This document shows, piece by piece, positions 27,201 through 39,200 of a stretch of 64,000 nucleotides of DNA; position 1 is the stretch's first letter, and every line of letters starts with the position of its first letter. The DNA lies in the NCBI GenBank assembly GCA_903813345.2, contig CAIIXF020000009.1, positions 36,943,759 through 37,007,758 of the forward strand. The letters run 5' to 3'. The position numbers and the translations under genes are program-made. The stretch is from Owenia fusiformis (Eukaryota; Annelida; Polychaeta; Sabellida; Oweniidae). The notes beneath the pieces are model-generated. The model was given only the letters and a program-made list of their open reading frames with translations. It ran no database searches and was not told the DNA's origin.

Positions 27201-30200
27201 GCTAATTCCAATAGAAGCCAACTCCTATGAGATTGGAAATCAGAGATACATATGTAGACAAAAGCTAGATCAAACTATTGTTTCTAATGTTGAGAGTGTA
27301 GAAATACTTGCAATCTTTACAAATATTTCTTTCCTTATTCAAATTTAGTTTTTTTCCAATGAACAAGATTCGGCAAGAATTGTATTAGTGTAGTGTAATG
27401 AATTAGCCATTATTTGATAACAAAATATTGTGACACTTTAAATATCCAGAAGGATATCCAGCGGATTAGATTTATTTTATTTTGGTGCTTCTATCATAAA
27501 AAGAATTATTGGGAGGGTTTTTCAAGTGATTCAGTCTAACTAATTAAATATATGTAATATTACTGCTGAAAGAGAGAGAAAAAAAAAAAGGTTTACCTTC
27601 AATTTGGCACTCTGAAGGAGAATCCTCCAAAGTTCAATATAATCTTTGTAGGTGACTTTGTGTTGTTCTTCCACACTCTCAGCACCTGTATCTGTCCTCT
27701 CATCTGTCACTATAGCAACTGGATGTGAGCATGTCCTTATAAGGCCTTGATAAACTGAAAGTGAATGTGATCCTTATTTTTAGGAGTTAAATAAATTTTT
27801 TGTTGTGTTCATTTTTTTTTAATCTTCCAGAAAACTGTCTCAGAAGCATAAAATGATACAAATTTATTTGTTGCTCATTTTGTTTAAAAAAACGAAAAAT
27901 ATTTCATACCTATTTGGCTGAGGAACTTTCTCAAAGTTGGTCCTTTTGTGTTTAGGGCAAAAAGGACTTTGAGAATGGCTATAGGACAAATAAACTGTTG
28001 TGCCTTTGAGAAATTGGGGCAGTGTTCAATCAGTACAACTACTAGCTTGACCAGAGACACCAGGAATATATCAGATATCTAAAATGTACATGTAAAACAA
28101 GGAAGTAACACAACAAAATGGCATCACATGGCTGCAATTTTTCAAATCTGAAACAAAAAAAGACTGATTGCCATATTAATATTCTGGGGATTTTTCAATT
28201 TTCTATTTATGAGTCACAATGAGCAAAATCGGTTGAACAACAGTCCACTTCTAAAATTGAGATTAACTCTTGAATTTTATTCAAAAACAATTATTCTACA
28301 ATACATGTATTTCAAAATTCATACTGAACTTAGGAGAATTTATCAAAGCCAATTTTGACGCTTCGTAAAAAAAGGTTTTCTAGAAGACAATAGTTTAAAA
28401 CCTACCTCACTCATCTCATTCACTATGCTGGCCAATGACTCTAGGAAAGTAGGCAAACTCTGAATTTTCTCATCAATTACTTCATTGTTACTGAAAATCA
28501 TAATAATGCAGGTATATATATGAGGTTCAGGATAGTGAGAGGCTAAAATAATGGTGCTTAAATAATACATTAGTGTGAAGACTGGTACATTTACACATGC
28601 AGATTATCGTTGAAGGCATATACATGTATCCTTTTTTTCTTTCAAATCATACATTTTTTAAAGTTTTACGTAATAATCATATTCACCACAGGTAAACCCT
28701 TTACTTGAAGTGTTGTTTTTTATGAAAACAATATTTGCATCTACCCCACAAAATGTTACTACATAGTTGGAATAACGAAAATGTAACAATTTGTTACAAA
28801 TGCTGATGTCAAACACTGATGCCAAATGCGGATAAAAAAGGTATAGCTTTAACAATATATTGTAAGATTTCTTGTTTGTGGCATAAATATTAATCTAAAA
28901 CACAGGAGAATCAAGAAAATGATGTGTTAGTGTTGAGTGTTACAAAAAGTTTAAGGGCTACATGTACAGGTATGTTACCTGAAGTAGATCTGCTCACTTC
29001 TCTGAATCATTTCATTGAACATAAACTTCACATCCTCTTCACTGAGGAAGATCCTACATGGCTGAAAAACAAACCATGCATATAATTCTTTAATACAGTG
29101 AAACATTTGTGTGTCAACACTTTTCCAAACAGTCTGCTTAATGTGTTTTATAACCAGCCCCCCCCCCCTACACAAAACTGATAAATTGATATTTGACCCA
29201 GTTTCTCTAGTGCCAAATGTTGAAATATCATATACTGCAAATAACCATCATTTCAGTATCTCTAAATCATTGCAAGATGCTGCAACTCATTTACATGTCA
29301 TTAAGTCATGAGTCTTAGTAAATAGCATAATTATCTGACTGAGCTACGGAAAATGATGATTTTATTCAAAACATCTTGAGACAGTCTAATTCACTTACTG
29401 CAGCAAAAAAGCCATAACCCCTAGTTGCTATGGAAACCTCTTTTCCGGTTGAATTTGGATTGTCCATCACTTCTCGAAACTTCTGGATGAAAAACTGAAA
29501 TGAATGAAGTTTTTAAGTAATATATAATGATCCTGTCCCTAGCCTCTCTGAGCTTACTCGGATTTAGAATGAAATAACTTTTGATTTTCTTTTAGAAGAT
29601 ACCCTGAAGTGTAGGAATCCATAAGTTATTTTTTCAGGTTTGGGTAAAATCAATTTTTATGGCAGGTTATAGTGGCGCCATCTAGTGATTTTAAAGTTGC
29701 AGGGTGATAATCTTAATTAATTTTTTTTTCAGCCAAACCTAATTTCATATTTATTTTTTTGCTGTTTCCTTAGAGACTACTTCCTAAACTATGCATTTGA
29801 ATTTTTAGGTGATCCTCGAAGGTCATTTGATGGGTCATTTTGCCTCAAATATACAGAAGCGCCACCTATAATCAAGGGTCTACCTTATAAAGTTTATTAT
29901 TCTGAGGCTGTTATGGTAGATAAAATTGTTATTATTGGTGTAATAATTAGAACCATAAAGGGGACATATGATGCAGTATCAAATTAATATATGTGGGACA
30001 TGGGAACTTAGAAAAAATTTTTTTTGTAAAAGTGGAAGAAATTTGACAAAATATCAGTTTTTACATATTACCAAATACATATGCTTTTTTATTTCTAAGG
30101 TAAACCTAACATGATGTAACAAGTAGAAAAATATATATTTAGACAAGTTAAGCTTATGGTTGACAATTACGGTTATTAATGAATACATTATCACAGGCTG

Positions 30201-33200
30201 GTATCGAAATATTTGTCCGCTGTGACGGACCATGCTATTTCTCATAAAAACACTAAGAATTCTTCACGATTTATTTTTTAACTTATATGTTTCATTATAC
30301 CAAAGAAAATTACTTACTCCATGCAATGGATATATCATTTGCTGGTAACTTTCACTTCTTTTTGAAGTCCAATTACGCTGGGATGAAAAGCTATTAAAAA
30401 TGGCGCCGGAGTATCATACTTCAAAATGTACCATTTCTTGTTTAACTTTCTAATAGCACAATATAGTGACAGGATAATATTTACACATGGTTTCAGAATT
30501 ACTATGAATGTATAAATGAGATGTTGATGTATTTGGTCTTTTTAATTCTTTTATAAAAAATAAAGTTTAATTTTTTTGTCCGCTGTGACGGAGCAGTTGC
30601 AAATGTAAACTATGAAAATGCTCCGTCACAGCGGACAAACAATATTCGTATTATTTTTTATAAAAAAATTAAAAAGACGAAATGCACTAATATCTCATTA
30701 ATACATTCAGAGTTATGCTGAAAACATATTTTAATATTATCGTGTCACTATATCATGCCATAAAAAAATGTAAAAAGAAATGGTACATTTTAGAGTTTGA
30801 TACTCCGCCGTTTTCAATAGCTTTTACTCCTAGCGTTATTGGACTTCAAACAGAAGGGAAGGTTACCCACAAATGATATACCCATTGCATGGAGTAAGTA
30901 ATTTTCCTTGATGTAACGAAACATATGAGTTAAAAAATAAAGTGTGAAGCATTCTTAGTGTTTTTATGAAAAATAGCATGCTCCGTCACAGCGGACAAAT
31001 CTTTCGATACCAGCCTGTGATTATAGACAGAATGAAACCATGCATAAAAGGCGCCATCTATAGAAAATATATTTTTCTATAAGTTTCATTTGTTTGTAAA
31101 TCATGTATGATTTTTGAAGGCAAAGTAAGAAACATAGAGAACAATGACAAAATTGAAAGCAAAATGCGCTTTTAGCCTCCCCAAGTCTTCCTGACCATTT
31201 CAAATATTGTACCTCCTAATAGATACATGCTATTTTATGAAATAATATAACCATATTTCAGATTCAAAGTATATATATCCACAGCAAAACACTTGAACGT
31301 ATTAACAGAAATACCTCTATTCTTTAATAAAGAATGCACTGCTTTGAATTTCTAGAAAATAGATGTGATTACGAATATGACATAAATATTTTTGAAAACT
31401 GCTCCCTGATCTGATTCTACCTAAATTCCAATTCATTGTAAAATAAGAGACTAGAAAACAACTGTTACATTCAATTTGTTTTGTGATATTTGATTAAAAC
31501 AGTTCATTTTATCAGCATAAAACATTAATTAAGCATTGCCTCCAAAAGTTCACTCTCTTTTAAAAAGGGATTTTTACATTTATTTGTTTGTAAACTTGTG
31601 CATTTGCAGAATGATATGCAGTGTTGCCCACTCTGTTTGCATCCACATGATGCCTGGCTGCAAGTTTTGCATGTACATTGCTTTATCAAATCTTCAGGCC
31701 AAATCCTTATGTCCTGCTTTGGGATAAGAGAATAATTTGTGGGGTCCTTCATGTAGCCATATTGTAGGGGATCAAGTGTTACAGCTTCTTCATCTAGAAC
31801 ATGCTGGACTTGATATGTGGCTAAGTGAGCTCGTTTTATGTGGTCTGTTAGTAGGTGTGATGTGGGTGGCAATGAGCTTATTTGAGCTGATTTTGAGTGA
31901 TGGTACATCCAGTTCCTAAATTTATTCATGGTCATACATTTTGACCCAGATTTCAAAACTTGTACAAGAAACACTTCAGCTTTACTGCAATTTTCATCAC
32001 TTAGGTTCTCCCCAAAGGTTGCTAAACCTTGAATGTATTCTGGTTTTACTTTCAATGCTGCAGGTTTTGTACCAACTTTACTTGTAACATCTGAACCAGT
32101 AAGGAAGTGAATTGCAGGTAAAGCTTTGCTTATATTCTCATCAACTCTCAGTGCTAATGTATGCATAGGAAGATATCTTGTTGAGTCCCCGATGCCAGCT
32201 CGTATCCATATCTCTGATGCTCCATAGTCCTTTAGTTTTTCTGCATAGTGCAAAACCATGACAAAGACATCAGTGTCATTTGATATGACAGACACTCTAC
32301 ATAAGTTATTCTTTAAGGCATCTACTATATGGGGAAGCATTCTAGTATCTGCTTCTTCTATTGGTTTATTGATACAATAATAATTTTAATTCTTCTATTT
32401 TGTCGAAGATGAGCAATCTTTATATCTTAAATAAACCTTAAGCTTACTTACTTTAATCACATTTTAATAATTTTGTTTCCACCAATTCAATACATGTTCA
32501 TCTGTAGTCTCAAATATATACTAAATACAAAAACAGAGGTTAGTCAATAAGTCAATTATAGAGGATTACTGTTTTAAACAACCTTCATGCTAATAAGATG
32601 TAAATTACCCCAAAATTAGCTGCCATGGCTTTTAACAGGAGTTTCAGTTTTGAGTTTGATATTAACTTATGATGGTATAAATATAATATAAAATTAGATC
32701 TAACTCCATTTGGGTGGGATAGATTGAAGGATCATTTTTTATTTGAAAAGTGTAGATACATCTTTTGAGAAGCTCTAATTTTATACAAAATGTTTCTGGC
32801 AAAAATTACCTGTAAAATAAAATATAATTTATTCTAAAAGTGCACACTTATGGAAATGATATGATTAATACATGTTATACTCTATTAATACAAAGAAACT
32901 CAGGAAAAGCTTTTCATACATTCATTAAGTACCGTGTTGTATTTCCAGAAGTTGAGTCTTTGATATAATAAGGGGTGTATATCAAACACAGAATAATTAA
33001 ATAATAATAATGGGCCAAAACCAAAATTCAGCCCTACAATTACTTCATTCATATTCTCAAAAATCAAAATGTATTTGTTTGTACTTGTTACATCATATAA
33101 GGATTACCTTAGAAATAAAAAAACATATGTATTTGGTAATATGTAAAAACTGATATTTTGTCAAATTTCTTCCACTTTTACAAAAAAAAATTTTTCTAAA

Positions 33201-36200
33201 GTTCCCATGTCCCACATATATTAATTTGATACTGCATCATATGTCCCCTTTATGGTTCTAATTATTACACCAATAATAACAATTTTATCTACCATAACAG
33301 CCTCAGAATAATAAACTTTATAAGGTAGACCCTTGATTATAGGTGGCGCTTCTGTATATTTGAGGCAAAATGACCCATCAAATGACCTTCCAGGATCACC
33401 TAAAAATTCAAATGCATAGTTTAGGAAGTAGTCTCTAAGGAAAAAGCAAAAAAATAAATATGAAATTAGGTTTGGCTGAAAAAAAAATTAATTAAGATTA
33501 TCACCCTGCAACTTTAAAATCACTAGATGGCGCCACTATAACCTGCCATAAAAATTGATTTTACCCAAACCTGAAAAAATAACTTATGGATTCCTACACT
33601 TCAGGGTATCTTCTAAAAGAAAATCAAAAGTTATTTCATTCTAAATCCGAGTAAGCTCAGAGAGGCTAGGGACAGGACTATAACTAATAAAGGAATATTT
33701 CACCAGGAAGAAATACTCCTATCATAATTTTATATACTAATTGTTCAAATAAGTCAACCAAAACATTTTTTCTAATTTAGTTAAAATCAGAGCCAACAAA
33801 CTTCAATTTACCTGAAAAGAAACAATTCAAAATGACAATGATGGAAAAGTAGCAACTCACTTTGAATGTAGCTCCATCCCTTTCTCCATCTGATGCCTTG
33901 GCAACCAGCATATCAGATAACTACAAAAGAAATATATTGTTATGACATTTCACAAAAATAAATAAAATAACAGGGGAAATAAGTAATTGCCTTATAATGA
34001 GAAAAAATTTAGTTTAGATTCAACTAGGCTCGAAAACCTTAAGAACGAATAATATATAACAAATTAGTATCAATGGATTACCAAATGACTATTTAATACT
34101 TTTCACAATTTCAAATAGTATTTCATTTTCATTTCATTTGAGTTACATATCTCAAACAGACACCATAGGGCATATCCGTGTGGTAGGATAATGTAACTTG
34201 ATATTAGGGCTGGCACGGAACGGAACGGAATCGGAACGGAACGGATTTCGGAACTTGGCTTCGGAATTCGGAACTTTCGGAATTTCGGACCTTATTTAAA
34301 ATAGTTCCTACTTCTCCCCTTAAGTTCTCAGTTTTGTCACCATTGGAACAGCAGTATACAACTACATATATATAAGTTGTATCATGTTTATTAAATACAA
34401 ACACTAACACTATCTAACTGCCAGAACAAGTGGCATAAATGTTCAAAACTAATGGCAAAATGTTAATGTCCTTGCCTTCTTGGCACCTTGGCACACAACT
34501 GTTACTGTCTTTCTTTCAATAATAATCTTTTCTTATAGGTGCAGAATATATATAAAACAATCATACTTTATTTATTTCTATCATTTATTACATATAAAAC
34601 AACTTTACCAAGTGAAAATGTTTAATAATTATACATATTTATTGATTTCGTTTCATAATACTAGTTCGCTATAGCGAGTTAGCTTCACAGTATAACGATA
34701 AGGGAATGTTCTTTAAGGAAATAAAAGTTCCGAAATTTATCGGAATATGATAAGGTAGGTCCGAAATTCCGTTTCCGAAGGCAAAATCGGACGGTTCGGA
34801 CAATAATTCCGTTCCGTGCCAGCCCTACTTGATATCCTAAGGTAGATACAGCTCTCCGTATTAATCTGACAAGAATTGGCATCTTTATCCTGGCTAGGAC
34901 CACAGACAGTTCAAGCCAGCACAGGCCATTTATCGAGCTAGTATCACTCTAGTAATCAACTCTCTGGTGTACAAGTCAGCACAAGCTGGCGCCGCAAGCT
35001 GGGATTGAACCCAGGACCATTTATGCATCACTGTTGATGTATTCAATCAAACTAACTATAATTGCAATATATCATTTGAGGTAATATAGGAGATATACAA
35101 TACACCAATATACAAGTGAAGTACCTGTTTGAGAAAGGCTTCGAGTGCACTTATTCCAAGGTAATGGACATCTCTGTTGTGGTGTGCTGACCAGAAAACA
35201 AGGTAGTCATGAATTTGCTGAAATGCAAAGTACAAGTGGTCATGCATTCACTAAAATCAAATTTTGCGAGAACAAATATTGGTTTTCATCCAAATTAAAT
35301 CAAATCTTATCCACATTTAACTTACCAAATGAATTTAAAGTTCTGATCCTGATAAGATTTTGAACAATCTCAAATGTAACCTTCAATGGCAGTTTGATTT
35401 CGAAATAAATGTCTCGCAAGATAAAGAAAGCAAATGTAGTGACATGCTCTTCTGACTACACAACCTGATTGAAAATTTTTCTCTTTAGACAGTACAACAT
35501 TGAGCTCTTTGAAATCTTCCAGTTGGGTTACAGTATACCTTGTGGTCCTCATAGAGGTATTCATTGAACTGGCCAGCATGCTTTGTTATGAGATTCAGAG
35601 CTGCTCTGAGGTGATCGTATTTGGAGTATACATTAGCCTTGTTAAGAATCTGTCTCACCACCTTGTAGATATCATAAGCATGTTTAGACCCTGAAATAGT
35701 TGAACCAGTACATGTAGTACAGGCCCGTAGCCAGGACTTGGAAAATTCCAGGGGGGTTCACATTTGACAATTTTGGTCCAAAAATGGCCAAAATCACTTA
35801 AAAAGTGCTCAGAATGGTGAAAAACTGCATGAATTGAAATGTTGTAGATGATCAGATAAAAACTGTTCTATTGCTCAATTGTGTAATACTAATATACCCA
35901 ATAATAACATACCACAAACCCCCAACCCCCAAGTAGTTTGTCAAACTGTATCAAATAGAAGTTACATTATTCCCTTCTCAATGTTATTCCTTTAATAAAA
36001 CCTGGCTTCTCGCCCTCTCCCTAACATTATAGGATGTATGTTTCAGAAAAATCATACACATACATTCATATTTTGCTGAGCCTCCAATAAAACCAAATAA
36101 ACTTGAAATTGCTTTTCAATAGTAAAGTCCCAGCAAAAGTGTTAATCAATGTTTTAAGGATCATGATATGTGACAATAGTAAAAATCCAATTGTGTATGT

Positions 36201-39200
36201 TATGAGTTATGAGTTTTGCAACATTACCTTCAGAAGCAGATTGTGTAAAGTTGACTAAGTAAGAGACAAGACCCTCCATGCAACCAGCTATCACTCCCCA
36301 CTTCACTGTCTTAGATGTCTTCATCTACAATAACAACATACAATGTAAACATACAATAACAACATAATCAGCTATCACTCCCCACTTCACTGTCTTAGAT
36401 GTCTTCATCTACAATAACAACATACAATGTAAACATACAATAACAACATAATCAGCTATCACTCCCCACTTCACTGTCTTAGATTTCTTCATCTACAATA
36501 ACAACATACAATGTAAACATACAATAACAACATAATCAGCTATCACTCCCCACTTCACTGTCTTAGATGTCTTCATCTACAATAACAACATACAATGTAA
36601 ACATACAATAACAACATAATCAGCTATCACTCCCCACTTCACTGTCTTAGATGTCTTCATCTACAATAACAACATACAATAACAACATAATCAGCTATCA
36701 CTCCCCACTTCACTGTCTTAGATGTCTTCATCTACAATAACAACATACAATGTAAACATACAATAACAACATAATCAGCTATCACTCCCCACTTCACTGT
36801 CTTAGATGTCTTCATCTACAATAACAACATACAATGTAAACATACAATAACAACATAATCAGCTATCACTCCCCACTTCACTGTCTTAGATGTCTTCATC
36901 TACAATAACAACATACAATGTAAACATACAATAACAACATACAATATAAATACAGAATAAGAGGACAACATCAGAATACACCCAAGTATAACTCAGGACT
37001 TAAGGTTTTACTGTACTATCATTTGATTTGTGTTTTTCTCATGATATACACTTTGCACTTTCTCAATTATATGATGATCTAGGATACAACCTAAATTCAG
37101 ACTTCCATAATATGAAGTCTTACTTACTTCTTGGTTAAGTGTCTGTAAGTAAATTCTCAGCAGTTTTTCGTTGTATTTAATCATTTCACTAGGGTAGACC
37201 TCACATATCATCCCCAGAAGCGCATAGATATTTCTTCTAACTAAATCATAGTTAAATCAAATTATTGATTAAATATATAATTATACAAAGGAACATCTAT
37301 ACACATTTCAATCACGAGCCATTTTTTTCTTCAAGATTTGAAAATGTCCTAAAACATTGTTAAGATGCTTAAGTATCTGAACTACTGTACTCCCAGTTAA
37401 TTTTGCGAGTTTTAATTTCGCGAATTTTGAGAAAACATGATTTCACATATTCTAATTTTGCAGATTCCATAATTTAAAACTCAATTTTCTCTGAATCCTC
37501 AAGCTCTGCAAATAAAGTAACCTCAAATACAATTAGTACACCTACCTAATGTCATATTTGGATAAGATTTACAATTACTTCTAGATCTTGGCCAACGGCA
37601 CGCTGCACCTTAACTTCTATAACATTGTCATTTTTGGGTTTATTTGATCTATTTGACAGAAATCATTGCTTTGCATCGCATTTATTGCCCAATTAAACTG
37701 GACAAACGTTTTACAAAACATGAAACATTAGTTTTATTGGGCAATAAATGACTTTTGGACAAATGTTTTCCAAAACATGAAACGCAATGAAGTCCCAGGT
37801 AACAAAACATTTCACAAACCCCAAGGGATTTAATTTACAATTTTGCAAAGATTAATTTTCGCGTTTATACCACAATCGCAAAAAGCTTGAAACTAAATCA
37901 CACACAAAAAATACTGGGAGTACAGTAAATTACTGTTTTATATTTTATCAAGGTATCAGTTACATATCAACATTTTTAGATTTTTTTTAAAATCGATACA
38001 GTATGGTATGCTCACCCATTTGGACCTGTTTGCTCTCTGGTTTAGCCAATTCATTGAAGAACCTTAGTATCAGTTTAGCTACATCTAGCTCAGCCTCCAT
38101 CTTGGTTCCCATGGTAACCTCCATCACCTATGGCAAAACAGGATTCCTCAAATCATATAACATTACACTAAAGGTATTTACTTAATTTTAATGAAAACAA
38201 ACCAGGGGCTATCATTTGTCAACAGAAAATATTTATCATTGCCAATAGAATAACTCATTTTTACTCATTTACATTGCAACTGGTAACTTAGTAACTTTAC
38301 TTAGTAACTGGCATAATCAGTTAATGGAATGTATCATGCAAATTGTCACAAGCTGCCATTCGTTACAGATACCAAATGCCAACCACTAAACACCATTCAC
38401 CAAAAACATTGGAGATTATAACAGTATGTCACCACTTCTGATGATGATATAATATCGAGGCTTACCCTGGTAAGGAGTGGTAAAGAGTCTGCTTTAACCT
38501 TGTTGGACTTATCCCTAGTAAACAGTGAAATACACACATCCTGGAAGTCATATTCATACACATCAACATCAATTGATTTCAGCAACAAATTCAGCAACAA
38601 AGACTAATTTACAAGATAATGACACAAATTGTTGACAAGTACGAGTAATATTTGAGTTATGATAATATAGCACTATATATTTATATAATCTGACAACTCC
38701 TGTTTTTTATCTTATTAAACCATATGAAATTATTTAATATCACATCACATTGCATTATGTAGTATTGATTCCAAAGCTTCCCTCAATCACTCACCTTGAT
38801 ATCCACTGTGTATGGCAATATTTTCTTGCCCACATGCTCAATGAGAACAGAAAGTGTTTCAAGAAGACATTTCTTTGCATTTGCATACTCTACAACCTGA
38901 AATTTAAAAAACATACTTTAAAAACCACAAGATGGTGCAACATGATGGAATGTTGGAAGCAACATTTAAAGTATCAGATCAAATATGCAAGTAATCAAAT
39001 TCTGCAAGCATTGTTTAGAAGTAGTTTAAAAAATGAACTCACTTCAAATTGGATCGCACTTCTCAGAAATGGAATAACACCAGTAGTGGCATCAAATAGC
39101 ACAGATAAGTTGTGATCTGCAAAGAAATAATAGGCCAATTTAGTCACTTTACACATGGTGAAAAGAATATGTGAATTTATGTAAGAAAAAAAAACAATCA

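Larger units (their letters stand above)
29531..33677 (-). mobile_element. 4.1-kb element with about 590-bp terminal inverted repeats
   Basis: The left arm (29531 to about 30124) is nearly the perfect reverse complement of the right arm (about 33086 to 33677). The termini read TCCTGTCCCTAGCCTCTC and GAGAGGCTAGGGACAGGA. Inside lie a nested palindromic element (30191-31020) and a 271-codon minus-strand ORF (31525-32340). No clear target duplication is visible: flanks are AATGA and CTATA. It sits in the PRKDC intron between exons 10 and 11. The high arm identity suggests fairly recent arrival. The transposase class is not identified. Confidence 0.85.

Noticed and set aside
34981-35030. tRNA-like B box (complement GGTTCAATCCC)
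   Set aside because: An isolated fragment without an A box at proper spacing; probably a SINE remnant.
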